This document shows positions 21,157 to 32,892 of a DNA stretch of 64,000 nt, piece by piece. The notes beneath the pieces were generated by a model. That model saw nothing but the letters and a program-made list of their open reading frames with translations, was not told the origin of the DNA and made no database searches. A program made the translations under genes and the position numbers. How positions within the stretch are numbered: position 1 is the first letter of the stretch; each line of letters opens with the position of its first letter. The DNA lies in NCBI GenBank assembly GCA_022376465.1, contig JACDTU010000012.1:558001-622000 (forward strand), in the 5' to 3' direction. The DNA comes from Cubamyces lactineus. Lineage: Eukaryota > Basidiomycota > Agaricomycetes > Polyporales > Polyporaceae.

Positions 21157-23695
21157 CTACGCTTCTGCAGCAGCAGAGGCGGTGATCTGTACCTGCTTGA
21201 AGGTGTGCGCCAGAATCTCGATGTCCGAATCGCCATCGTCGTCCGAGAGCTCGATCGTGACGCGCGTCTGCAACTTGCTCGTCTCCTTCGCCTTGTCGGT
21301 ACCAGCAACAGCAACAGCTGGAGAGGCTGGAAACGCCCCGGGCATGAACAGAGGGGAGTCTGCATGATCAAGATCGTTCGTTCAAAGGTCTGCCATGTTG
21401 CGGGGAACAGAATATCGGCTGGAGGCTCACCTCGGCTTCGGGTGGCTGCATTCTGGCTGTCGGCCTTCGGTTTCGGCGTCTTGGGTGCACGCTTAGCGGT
21501 CTCGAATTGAGGAATGAGGCGGCCCTTGCAGTTCCCGCACACTGTACGTTTCTATCAGTATCACATCTAATCATATCCAGCCAAGTTGTGTAGGTGAGTG
21601 ACGAACCGTGCTCTGCGGGGTCGATGGATTTCGAATGACGACCGTAACTGCTCACATACGCTTCTTTAGCCGTCAACGTAAGAATTCCATAGTAGGAGGA
21701 CGCACATTTTGCCGCAGTCCTCGCACTCTGTTTAAGTGGGTCAGTGCGAATTTCCAGAACTACTGAGACAACATATGCGCACTCCACCGATATTTGTGGT
21801 TGATCTCGTAGTCGTGCCTCGTCTGCACGCTACCTATGAGCACATCGCATCCCATATGCTTTGGGCTAATTCCTCACCGTTACCTCCACATCGGGTCGTT
21901 TCTGCATCACCTTCCTCGCCCTACAGAATGAGAAGGTGCTTTAGCTTCGGTATATCATAGGAGTTCTGTGCTGGAGGCGCACCAGCTCTTGAAGATTGAC
22001 CCATGTTGCTCGTCCGGGGCATTGCTGATGATCCAGCACGCAAGATGGCACATCTCATGCGAAAGCGTGTTCCTAATGCGCTCTAGAGGGCCACAATGAT
22101 AAGGCAGTGTCCTATCGTCCACGTAGAGCATGCATGCGAACCTTCGCAATCCAGCACCTTTTCTGCTAGATATATAGACGTGGTATGGTTCCCTTCTCGA
22201 TCTCTACGCACGCGCAGGGCATTCAGATTCCAAACTACGATGTTCGATCACAGCAGAACTTCGGCCTACCTTCTCCAGTGAGCGCGCCCGGCAGTCGACA
22301 ACAGCCTGTTGCTCCACTTGAGTTCCGTCTCGACGGGAATGCCACCCCCGAAGACGGTGTCATTCATCTCCTTGAAAAAGGCTGCGGCATAGGCCTGCAA
22401 CCGTTCGCGCTGCGCCTGCAGGAGCTTCTTCTTCGACATGCGTGGCGTTTTAGTTTTGCTGGGCCCGGGACCGGCAACAGCTGGCCGAGCTGGAGAGACG
22501 ACGGTGAGGGAGATAACAGGCGCGGCGTCACTGTCGTCTTCGTCATCCGAGTCCAGGGCGAAGCTCTTCGGTAGTGCGCGTCGAGGAGCAGTGGCACTAC
22601 GAGGGGCACGACGAGTGGGCTTGCGCGCGCTGCGCGGCTCGTTCCTGTATGACCCAACAGTGAATGTCAGCAGGCGGGTTCATCATAGGCGATTATGCAC
22701 GTCTTACAGAGTGAGTATAGATCCATCATTCATCATGAATGGATCATCCATATCTGGAGCAGAGGTAGGACTGTCCCCTTCGTCGTCGTCATCGTCCACA
22801 AATAGTGGGATGAGTCTCTCAGTCTCCTCATCTGCATGCTGATCTGTCGGCCGAGGTGCAGCCTGTTCTTTCTCTTTCCCATTCGGAATCCCGAGGCTGG
22901 ACGTCATCAGGTCTTCTACGGATCGACGTGGAGGACTGTCGGACTCGGATTCGGACGAAGAGTCGGTAAGCTCGATTACGTCGTCGTTGAGAGGTAAACG
23001 GCGGCGAGGACGTGGAATTGCCGTACATGCGGACGAATCCACATCTGGGTCTGTCCGGCTTTGCGGTTGAGAATACTCGGGACTGAGGACAACGCGCCGC
23101 GCACAAGGAGTACGATATAGCCTGCCTTTTCGAGCATCCTTTGGAGTTGACGGAAGGGCGTCGTCGTCGTCGTCGTCGTCACTGCCGCTACTACAGACAC
23201 TACCATCAGTGCACGACGCGTCAAACGCGTTGGACTACTCACGTTTGTTCGTGGGTGTCCGGAATCTGGGACTCGCCCTTTTGTGCCAATACCGATGTCC
23301 TGTGGAAGATATGTTTGGTTACTGTAGTCCAATATGCGCCATAGTCTGTAGTGTAACATTGTTGAAAGTGGTGGACTCACGTCGACGATTCCTCTTCGTC
23401 AGAGGAGTCGGGTATCTCGATCACGGGAAGCCCGTTCACATCCGCGGCTGTGAGCACCGCGCGTTTGGCTTTCATGCGTCTAGTTCGCGTCATAATACAG
23501 CACATGCAGCACATGCAGGTGAGAATAGGCCCAGGCCAGTCATTAAGACCACCATCAACATGAAGACCTATTGAGCTTTAGGATGCACTAGTGCTGTTAC
23601 CTTTGGCGCTCCTCCTCACTGTCGGACACGACCATAATCTCATTCTTCGCCTTGGCCGGGGATAGAGACATGTTTTCACGCGTAAGTTGATCCAT
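21157..23695 (-). CDS. GCNA: SprT-like metalloprotease, GCNA (ACRC) homolog
   Basis: Predicted zinc protease for DNA-protein crosslink repair. Thirteen exons join in phase: 23695-23601, 23479-23381, 23299-23243, 23190-22708, 22644-22270, 22203-22142, 22082-21983, 21920-21878, 21822-21783, 21727-21706 (22 nt), 21647-21607, 21541-21431 and 21359-21157, giving 576 residues. The N-terminal 280 residues are acidic and disordered with SUMO-interacting-like clusters (VIEIPDSS, VIELTDSS). The SprT domain begins FFKEMNDTVFGG and contains the active site HEMCH (codons 22045-22059) and the downstream His in EQHGSIFKSW. A zinc ribbon follows: WKCEDCGKIYGRHSKSI .. VCGNCKG. The C-terminus VTIELSDDDGDSDIEIL is another SIM-like segment. 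Length, order and residues fit fungal GCNA, not Spartan. Confidence 0.93.
23160..23180 (-). repeat. Trinucleotide repeat encoding poly-Asp in GCNA
   Basis: Seven tandem (tcg/gac) units give a run of Asp residues in the acidic N-terminal region of the GCNA homolog. Confidence 0.8.
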
Positions 23696-24873
23696 GGCTC
23701 ACTTCGTAAGACCTCCAGCTATGATTTGATGTCAGTCAGCCAACGAACTCTCCGGTGTACGCGTGCGGCCTTCGCATTCACGTATGCGTTCAAGAGCAGA
23801 CGTTCAAGAGCTAGTAAATCAAGGCGAGCCTCTGAGGGAGTAGAGGTAGCCGGGTTCCAGGACGTGTCTAGCACTCCAAACACCCCCTGGGTGATTGGGA
23901 GCGCAGGACTGCGGTATGGCTGTGGCTCGAGTGGTGGGAGAGCGAGAGAGACGCGTCTCGGCGCGTCCGCTTGCGTCCGACGACATTATTGAACCAACTT
24001 TGATCGTGTGGCCCCGGCGATCATACCGGCGACTAGATTAGTCCACCTTTGGTCAGCTCTGGTCATGTCCTGCTACTACAGTGCCACCTCGATTTGTACG
24101 ATGAAGCCGCTGCCCGAGCACCACATTGCTGCTCTCTGGCGGACGCGCGAGATGATATGTTTGGTTGTTTTGAGCTTGATAACAAATAGTTGCCAACAGG
24201 GATGCCAATTGAAGTTGTAGTACTGGTACACACATGCATGTGGTATAATATAACTGCCAGAGCTTGCCGTTGTACAAGGCGATATAATATGATATATGAT
24301 ACAACTCCGAGGACTCAGTATACACATTCCCGTAAGATATAACTATGCATCGGAAGGTCTATGTAACCCAAACACCACATGTATGTATACAGTCGTTCAA
24401 GGTTACGAAACCATCCATTCCACCAGGGTCTGTACCAATGTGCCAGCTCTATGAGGGATTCGTTATCGTGCGTCGTGACGGGGACCCAGCGAGACAGTAA
24501 GCGCGAGGCCGGGTGTATATATGTATGTATGGAATCTCTCCGCCTCGAAAATGAATGGCGAAGCGTGCAATGTGGAACGTTGCAGCGTTGAAACATCGGT
24601 CCCGGGCGCTATTGATCGTAGTCCGCACTGCGGTGCTGGTCGATCGAATTCGACGATCGACGATCGGACGTTGGCGCGGACGCGCGGGACGACCGCAAAT
24701 GCCAAGAATCAACCGGTGGGGGCGTTGGCATTGGGTATCCAAGAACGAAGAGGTGTGCGGGTTCAGCGGGGCCTCGCGTTGCGCTGCCTTGGCAGAAACG
24801 ACGGGATGGGGCGAGGACTTTAGCGCAACGCGCCTCAAGACCCGGCCGTTCGCACCGGTTAGGGTGCTGCGGT
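23696..24873. other. GCNA upstream region / GH16-2 3' region
   Basis: 1.2 kb between the GCNA start and the GH16-2 stop, both on the minus strand. The part nearest GH16-2 (24050-24600) is AT-rich with many stops. No gene or RNA is recognised. Confidence 0.5.
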
Positions 24874-26640
24874 TTATGAGCTCTTCTGGTAGATCTTGAC
24901 GCTCTTGACCTCCCAGTCTACGGCCGAGACGCATGAGCATTTGCCATATTTGTACCAAGACGAATAGCACTCACAAGCTTCGGTGAATGAGGAACCGTGA
25001 TTGAGCACAAAGTCCTGGCACGTCGCGACGCCTGTGCGGGTCGCGCAGCTCTGGTCCTGCCCGGGTACGCCTGCCGCACTCCACACGCCCCCTGCCCAGT
25101 CGCCACTGATAACACAGGGTGGTCAGTCACGTCAGGTTCACGTCAGACTGGATTAAATCAGCGCGTGCTCACCATAAGGTGGTGTCGAAGATGGCCGTAT
25201 GTTGGTAGAAGTATTTGAATGGGTCACAGGACGAGGCGGGGAAAGACGCCATGGGCGAGCCCCACGAGTCCGGCTGGGGGGCGCCAGCGGCCAGGTCGGA
25301 GGGTATCGAGCTGCGAGGGAAGAACCATGTCTTGATCCCGTCCTCGTCCCACAAAGCTGTCACCGCAGTACGTTGAGTTCCGTCTGGAGCCAACTAAGCG
25401 GGATAGTACTTACTAGCATAGACACCGCCACCGATGTCATTGAACGTAGCACCATAGGAGTTCGTCTGGCTTCCGCGTACACCGCAGCCCGCGTTTCCTG
25501 TCTCTGCGGCGGCACAATCTGTGGTCGCCACAAGGGTACCAGTGATGTTGAGTGCATTCGGGTCTGAGGACGGCATGGAGCAACCAGAGTTGGTGTGGAG
25601 GGTGACTTGATTGTTCGTATAGTCGTTCACGCCCTCAACCATGTCAATCTCGCCACCAGCAGGCCAGTTCGGACCTACCCGATAGCCGGTAAGCTCAGCC
25701 ATGTCGTCCAGTCATCATGTGAAGGGTACATACCGTTACTCCAGAAGGCTGGCCACGTTCCACACCCCGTGGGCATGTGCACAGCGTCCAAAACCACCAG
25801 GCCCCCCGTGTAGCTGTACTGCGTGGTGATACGTATACTCTTGCGGAGGTTTGATACTGTCCCCGTCGTTTCTACTCGCATGACTGCATTCCCAGCATCG
25901 TTGATCTCAATGAGGTTGGCAGCTTGCTAGATATCCATATCAATATCCACGCCATTGCTTCAATCTTGTAGAGGGATCACACTTACAGCAGTGTCACGGT
26001 CTATGTACATTGCTACACCGTGCGTTGTGTCGTCTGGGCTGTTCTGAAAGTCCCAGCCGTCGAAGAAAGAGGTCCCTTGCTGTGAGGACGTACCATGAGC
26101 GCGCATATAGCATGTAGGAGAAGTATGGGCACTCACGTAGCTCTGCGCCACTTTCCATGGTGAAGATGGGACGCTACCACCTGAGGAGCTCCCACTCGAG
26201 CTCGCCGATGGCGCAGCTGACGCAGGACTCGTCGGTGAAGCTGTAGTCGACGATTGTATTGTCGATATTGGCGGGTCCGTAGAAGCGGCCGAGGGAGAAA
26301 GAGTAGGGGCGAAAGAAGATGATGAGAACCCAGAAGCACCCGAGCTCGTCGCATTGGACGCACTAGTGCCGTTCGCGGCGATCCCTGCCAACCCCTTCCC
26401 TGCATTGTTGACGCAATACATCTTGTCCTGCTGGTAGAGGACATGCTGCTCTTGCTGAAGGCGGATGCCTGCATATGCGAGCCGGATATCGTCGAGGAGG
26501 CCAGTGCTCCGCTTGATTACGTGACGGCGAACGTGTCGCGCTGCGCGGGTGAGCGAGTCGGAACCGCGCGAGAAGAGCGCGGCGTCGCCAGGAGCAGCGC
26601 TCGCCAGAAGATAGAGGAGGAGAGGGACGTGGAGACGCAT
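24874..26640 (-). CDS. GH16 beta-glucanase (laminarinase-like), copy 2
   Basis: Paralog of the gene at 17398. Seven exons join in phase: 26640-26137, 26079-25987, 25926-25734, 25674-25414, 25356-25173, 25105-24975 and 24917-24874, giving 469 residues. The signal peptide MRLHVPLLLYLLASAAPGDA leads into a basic segment, then a Ser/Thr/Pro linker longer than in copy 1. The catalytic domain contains GGEIDMVEG with the E-x-D-x-x-E triad intact, and it ends WEVKSVKIYQKSS. Intron positions match copy 1 except for one extra intron after FWSNG (25733-25675). It is transcribed towards copy 1. The two are old duplicates rather than a recent copy, since the linkers and many residues differ. Confidence 0.93.
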
Positions 26641-28643
26641 CCTGCGACCGTCCGAGGGAGCGTCGTGGTGGTGGAGAGCTGGAGAGAGGGCAGCGGAGGA
26701 GATGAGTGAGGCTGAAGGCTCAAAGGTCGTGAGTCGGATCGGAGAAACGGAAACCGAGGCGCAGCCCGGGTCGTGTACGAAGACTTTGGGAAGATCGGCG
26801 CAGCAGAGAAGATACGGAAGAGAGGCGAAGAGAGCCGGAGCACGAGAAGGGAGGGTATATGTACAGACGAGACAGAAGATATCTGGCCAGAGAGGCGGAG
26901 TGCCTCGCAAGCAGGTGGAGAACTCCTCCGCTTAGCAAGCGCCCGTTCACTCAGCTAGTTATCCCGGCGCTTGTTCCACCATGCCGCCCTCCTGCTCCTC
27001 TCGCCATTGCATCGCACGTCCACGACTACAACACGAAGCTCGTCGTCCAGGACATCGCCCATCGCATGCGCGACAACACATGCTCTTTCACGCGCTCTTG
27101 CCAACTTCACGCTCGCACATCCGGGCTCTCCGACCCGTGCGGGGCTTCTCTATGAAATCCGGCTGGCGTTCGGCGACCACAGGTCATTGATTATCCTCCA
27201 TCCCGTTCCGGCCGAAGACTTCGAAGATGCACCATGTGTTTGAACATTGCACCACCCAGCGCGAGTACAAAAATAAGTGCAGGTGCTGCAGCCTGCATCG
27301 CAGACATTCTCGCAGGTGACTGTAGGCGAATCAGGCGAGATATAGCTGCCACACGCGTCCGCGTCACAGTCCAGACCCCGTTCAGTCTCAGACTCTCAGG
27401 TAGAGATATCAACAGTATTGAGTTCCAGAACGTATGCTGACAGCATCCGGCACCAAGCAGGAGGAACGGGTGCATCTCGGCGGGATAAGCACGATGACCC
27501 ACTGCGCGTGCACTGCAGTCCGCACCAAGAACACGCTCCGAGCTGTACAGCTAGGCCTAGCTGCTCATGAACGCTTCGCGCACTGCAGGCTGATGACATC
27601 GCAGCCGCTGCGCAGCGACGAGGCTTGCGCTTTCCCTCCGTGGACAGCTTGTCCCTATCGCCCGTCTCTTGGGTCCCTTGGGATGCAGGATGCGGGTGCT
27701 GCATCGCCGGACGTCGCCTCATGCGCAGGATAGCGCAGCCTGAGCACCACTGCTACTGTAGCAGCTGTACGTATACCTGCGCACGCCCAACTGTCCGGCC
27801 GAAATACACCATGCGCACCTTTCCACGTCTGATGCACACGTCGGGCGGTGTCGCGCTTACGCACGATGCGCTCACAAGACTCGCAAGTTCGCGCTGACAC
27901 TCGTGCGCACCACGCGCCCTGCAGACATTCTATCAAGCAAGCACGCGCATGCACCGTCCAGAACAATTGAACCCAGGGACCCTACTATAGGCGGGGGCAT
28001 GTGGTGATGGTTTCCGATGGTCAAAACGAGGATCGTATTGCATCTACAGCGCATAAGAGACAAACAGGATCAGCATGCATATCGTGGTTGATGGTGGTAT
28101 GTGTATGTATGAGTTCGACGCCAAGTGGCGGTTGAGATAGTGGGGGAAGAAAGACAGACGGAGAGAGCAGGTTGCATATATGTACATCGCGTCAATTATA
28201 CCTCGTCCTACAGATACGAAGAAACAGAAAATGAAGAGAAGAGGGGGGGCCGAACGCGAGAGAAGAGGGTTTGCAAGGGAGGAACACAACACGAACTCCG
28301 ACGCTACCACGCTGCGGAACGCTGAGGAAAGGGAAGCGCAATAAACAGGAAGGTGGAATGCGATACACACGAAAGCTGGGAAAGACCGAAACCGTAGATA
28401 GGACGTATAAACGGATCCAAGATAGAAGGCGGCTCTACTGCGATGCTCGGGGCTCGTACCTACGTCGGAGCCGCCGTGCATGGGCAGTGAAGGGAAGAAG
28501 ATAGGAATTGTCCCGGGCTGTCCGTAACCCGCAACCCAAACATACCCTCTACCCTCTTGATATTGTGGACAACAAGATGTGAGCAGGACTTCACGAATGA
28601 GAGACGAGCCCTGCTCGCGTCTCTGCCACGGCGTCAGGAGCAA
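26641..28643. other. Gene-less 2 kb between GH16-2 and VAC8
   Basis: Contains the GH16-2 promoter (pyrimidine-rich on the minus strand next to 26640) and the VAC8 3' region. About 27000-27950 is GC-rich but has only overlapping short reading frames without recognisable protein similarity. 28050-28640 is purine-rich on the plus strand. No tRNA or repeat is found. Confidence 0.5.
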
Positions 28644-31140
28644 CTAGTGCCCGGTGTTGCTGCCGAACGCCTCGCGCACGCTCCTGCGGAGCTCCTCGTG
28701 CTCCCGGCCACTGACGCTCTCGTCGCGCTGGCTCTGGCTATGGTGACTGTACGAGCCGGCCTGGACCTGTGAGGCTAGCGCACTGGGGGTCATTGCACCC
28801 TCGCTATCGGTGAAGTCGAGGATGCGCCGAGCAAGCATCTGGATCTCGCCTTGCCCGTCTCCCGTGTCCGTGTCCTGGTACGACCGGCTCATGGAGTGGT
28901 GAGAGTGCGGCGTACCGCCGATCGACGAGGTAGGCGTCGATGTCCGTGTCTCGGCAAGCATGCGGATGTTCGGGATGAGCACAGTCGAGTTACGAATGTT
29001 GCTAATCAACTGGGGATCTGAACGAATGGAGTTAATAAGAGCTTCGTTGGGCGCATATAGTAGCACAATCACCTCCGGACTCGAGCAACTGCACGATAGT
29101 CCACACCGCGATATGCTGGAATGTCGCATCCGAGCTCGTCAGGAACCGGTACAGATACCTGTGCATTCCACCTTCAGGCTTGTCCCACACATCGTTGAAT
29201 GCCGAGTAGTCATCAGAAGTCGTACGTCCATCTATTCAGGGTGAGTGCATGGTCTAAGAATCGAACTGAAGAGAATGGCGCACCTTTAGACGATAGGTTG
29301 CCTAGCGCAGCAGCACTATTGCCCTGCACCTCAGAGCTTGGAGAGTTGGTGAGAGGGATGAGCACTTCGCAAATGCCCATCTCCAACAGCTGCCCTTTCA
29401 GTTCATCTGGTGCACTATGAGCGTCTCTTCTTGGCGGCGTAAAATGAATGATCGCATACCGCTGAGGGCCAGCACAGCTATACACGCTGTCATCTCGCTC
29501 TGGACGTTCATCGGCACCTCGAGCACCAGCTCCTTGATGCTCTCAACCGCTCCCGCTTTCACGATTGCCTGCTTGTTCTTCTCCGAGCTGGCTGCAAGGT
29601 TACGCAACGTTGAAATCGCATGGCACTGCACCTCTTCATTCTCTTTGAAAGAGAGCAAGTTGATTAGGGGTTGCAAAAACCCTGACTCAATGATAGGGGA
29701 TTCGTTCTGGGGGTGGATGGAGACGTTACGAACACATGCGGCGGCGGAGAGGATCAGGGGGAGATAAGTGGACTGGAGCAAACGGAGCAATGAAGCGAGC
29801 CCGTCGGCCTTGACGATTTCCAGCTGGTATTTCTCTGCAAAGATGGCTCGTTCTCATGGGCGAGACAACTGAGCTTTGGTAGGACGTACCATCACTAGCG
29901 AGGTTACGAAGGGCAAGGGCTGCCTGGCATTGAACTTTCAGGCTAGAGCTGTCCATCAATTGCACGAGACTTGACACAAGTTTGGGCTCAGTTTGCGCCA
30001 GTTTCTTGCGGTTATGGGCTTGAGAAGAGGAGTCATGATTAGATATAACGTTGGTGGACCAGACGGCATTGCTTTACCATCTACAGCGATGTTACTCAAC
30101 GCAGTTGTGCAGTAGTATTGCACGTCGGTATCTGGGGAGTTGAGCAAGCTAACCAATACTGGAATTGCACCCGCGTTCACGAGTTGCTGCCTGTTCTCAT
30201 CTATATTGGTAATTAATATGAGAAAATTGGCCACGATGATCTCATCTGTGCCGTACCAGAATGGGTCATATTTAGTAATGCACCGGTTGCGTTGCGTTGT
30301 ACCCGCATGTCTTTCGAACGAGCCAGACGAGTAAGCGGTACGAGGGCGCCGGACTTCGCAATTTTCGTCTTGTTGTCGTCTATCAACAGCAGATGCCAAG
30401 TTGGCCATAGTCGAGTACGTGGAGGTTGAGCCTCGGACTCACCATGCGTCGCCAGATTTGTTACACATCCGACGGCGTTACACTGTACTTCTACGTTCGG
30501 ACTGAGCATCTGCCTAATCAGAGGTTCGAGGCCGCCGAGCTTAACGATGAGGAGTTTGTTCTCCGCTGCGATGCCGTGTCCATCAGTAGTGGGCCAGAGA
30601 ACATGCCTTGTGCACACTCACTATTTACAGCGAGGTTTCCCAGAGCCGCGCTTGCAGCCCGCTGCACTTCGGTGTCATGGCTGCCGAGGAGGAAGAGGAT
30701 GGGATCGAGGGTGTCGCGGCCCACAGGGCGGACCTCCTTCTCAGTGATCTCGGCGAAAGCTAGTGCGGCGCTACGTTGGAGGTCGACATTGTCGGAGAAA
30801 GAAAGTGTAGTCAGGGCCGCAAGCGGTGAATCTCTGAAGAAGTCGGTCGTAGTCCGGTCTGAAGAGACGCGGGAGGGTGAACGGTTAGCGGGATGTTGGC
30901 ATGCAGGCTGGTTTACCAGCCATGTTATGAGGGATATGGGGCTCACTCTCGAGGTATTGCAACAGATCTGCGACAGCCTCCCGCTCGTTCTCCAACAGCA
31001 GGGGTTCATATGTTGACTTCCGCGAATGGACTGAGCACAAAACATTAGTCTTCAAACCACACCTGAATCACGAGGGAGGGGTAGATGAGTCGAAAAAGCG
31101 ACATACAGCAGGATTCGCAGCAGCTAGAGACAACGCCCAT
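28644..31140 (-). CDS. VAC8: Vacuolar armadillo-repeat protein VAC8
   Basis: Peripheral vacuole-membrane protein for vacuole inheritance, nucleus-vacuole junctions and Cvt/autophagy. Eleven exons join in phase: 31140-31107, 31030-30947, 30858-30622, 30565-30443, 30379-30257, 30200-30078, 30018-29890, 29834-29460, 29406-29284, 29231-29073 and 29017-28644, giving 627 residues. The start [11 protein letters not shown] gives a Gly2 myristoylation site and adjacent Cys residues for palmitoylation, as in yeast Vac8. Tandem ARM repeats follow (for example [40 protein letters not shown]). The C-terminus is a Ser/Thr/Gln/His-rich tail. All ten introns are phase 1. It is divergent from an acyl-protein thioesterase. 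Confidence 0.95.
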
Positions 31141-31696
31141 GTCAAGGATCCGTCGTGGCGAGAGTCAGAGAGAGACCGGGAGAGGAGGCGGAGGGGAGCG
31201 GGGAAAGAAGGGTGGGAGGGCGCAGCGAAATGAGAGTCAAGCCTGCAACTACAGCGCGAAGGCGAACTCAGGCAGCGGCAACGCCGGTCATTTGTTTGCG
31301 CTTGTTGTCGCTTTACCATTTGTGGTAAGTGCGACATCCAGGAACATGACGCCTTTGCGCCTCGACTGGTACTCCATTGCATCGTCTACCACCAAGACTG
31401 TAATCGCGCGCGACGTCTTGGCGGGCGATACAGAACGCTTAGGCATGGCACTACATCCTGAGATGCTGACCTATAACCGTAGATAGCGCAGGAAGGTCGC
31501 GCTAAAGCTAGCTGTCAGAAGGGACTGCACTTTTGACTGCGGCATCGGCGGGCGATGCAATGGCCATGGCGATGAACTGCTGCGCACGCATCTAGCGCAC
31601 CCTCCGTATAGCGTGGGCACAATTGTTCAGCATAAAAATGCCCGACCTCTAAGGGGGTCATGAACACAAGCCTACAACCCAACGAACTGCGAACGA
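31141..31696. promoter_or_regulatory. Divergent promoter region of VAC8 and the thioesterase
   Basis: 556 bases between the two divergent ATGs. No gene is seen and no specific motif is claimed. Confidence 0.5.
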
Positions 31697-32548
31697 ATGG
31701 CTTCAGCGGGAGGTTCCCTCGTTCGCGAAGCACCGCTCGTGATTCCTCCGCAAGAGGCGCATCACGCGACCGTAATCTTCGTCCATGTATGTGCCCTTAC
31801 TGTCTTCTCTGTTGATGTGCTAATGCCATTTAACAGGGTCTTGGACAACGAGGAGTTTCCTGGAAACCCATCCTTCAGGGTGTCATCGACAGACTCCCAG
31901 GAGTGAAATGGGTTTTACCCCAAGCGTATGTCTACATATAGGCTACATTGGTCGGTTGTTTACATAGCTGAATCATTGAACAGACCTGAAATGCCAGTGA
32001 CATATAACGGAGGTCAATGCCGACCGAGTTGGTTTGACATCGCAGATCTCCCTCCTTGCAATTGCTACGATGAAGCCGGTATAACTGCTTCAGTTGCCGC
32101 CATCGAGGAGATAATCACATCCGAGCTGCGTGGTGGTCTGGATTCCAACAGGGTTATTATGGCAGGATTTAGTCAGGGCGGTGCACTCTCCCTCATGACA
32201 TCCCTCACTACCCTTCATGAATTGGGAGGCGTTGCCTCTTTTTCCGGCTGGATTCCGCAAAAGTCTAGGCAGGTATGTCTTCATCAAATTATGCGCTGGA
32301 ACGCTGATATGAATAGCTAGTAGGCGATGCTTCAACTTGAGCCCAACCTGCCCGTATTCTGGGCCCACGGCAAGACGGATACGGAGATCCCTATCTCTTA
32401 TGCTGAAGACAGCATCTCATTCCTTCGCAATAGCCTCAACATCTCGGCGGACAAGATCGTCTTCCGGACATATGAAGGACTGGAACATACCGTGAACAAT
32501 GAGGAATTGGAAGACTTCGCCGTCTGGTTGTCTCACCTCCTTGCTTGA
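31697..32548 (+). CDS. APT1: Acyl-protein thioesterase 1 (depalmitoylase)
   Basis: Alpha/beta-hydrolase that removes palmitoyl groups from cytosolic faces of membrane proteins. Four exons join in phase: 31697-31786, 31837-31925, 31984-32272 and 32324-32548, giving 230 residues, the usual length. HGLGQRGVSW forms the oxyanion side. GFSQGG holds the nucleophile Ser. GKTDTEIP carries the catalytic Asp and EGLEHTV the catalytic His. PSWFDIADL is a further family motif. All catalytic residues are intact and no signal peptide is present, consistent with a cytosolic enzyme. It is divergent from VAC8, itself a palmitoylated protein in yeast. Confidence 0.94.
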
Positions 32549-32892
32549 GGCAACCCGGGACCGTATGCCTTGTACAAGTAGTGGATATGCACACAGTATG
32601 AATATAAGCCATGCCATATCGATCTACGACCGCCTGTGTCTGGTGTTGCGACCAGAAATACGGAATAGCTTTACCCAGTCGACAAGCAACTTAACTTCGT
32701 TGACCAAATGCGACTACGCTCTAGCCGAGTTCACAGCCACAATGAAGTCAGATCTGCACGCGCCCTTCGCGCGTTCTCAGGGAATTGTCGTGCATACTCA
32801 TTGGTTTACACCTACCTTGATCCATTGTCGTCGAAAGTCTCCTCAGTTTAACTCGTCGACGACCACACCATACCGCCAGCCTTCACCTGTGC
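32549..32892. promoter_or_regulatory. Thioesterase 3' region and CCA1 promoter
   Basis: 344 bases between tandem plus-strand genes. No reading frame of interest is seen. Confidence 0.5.
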
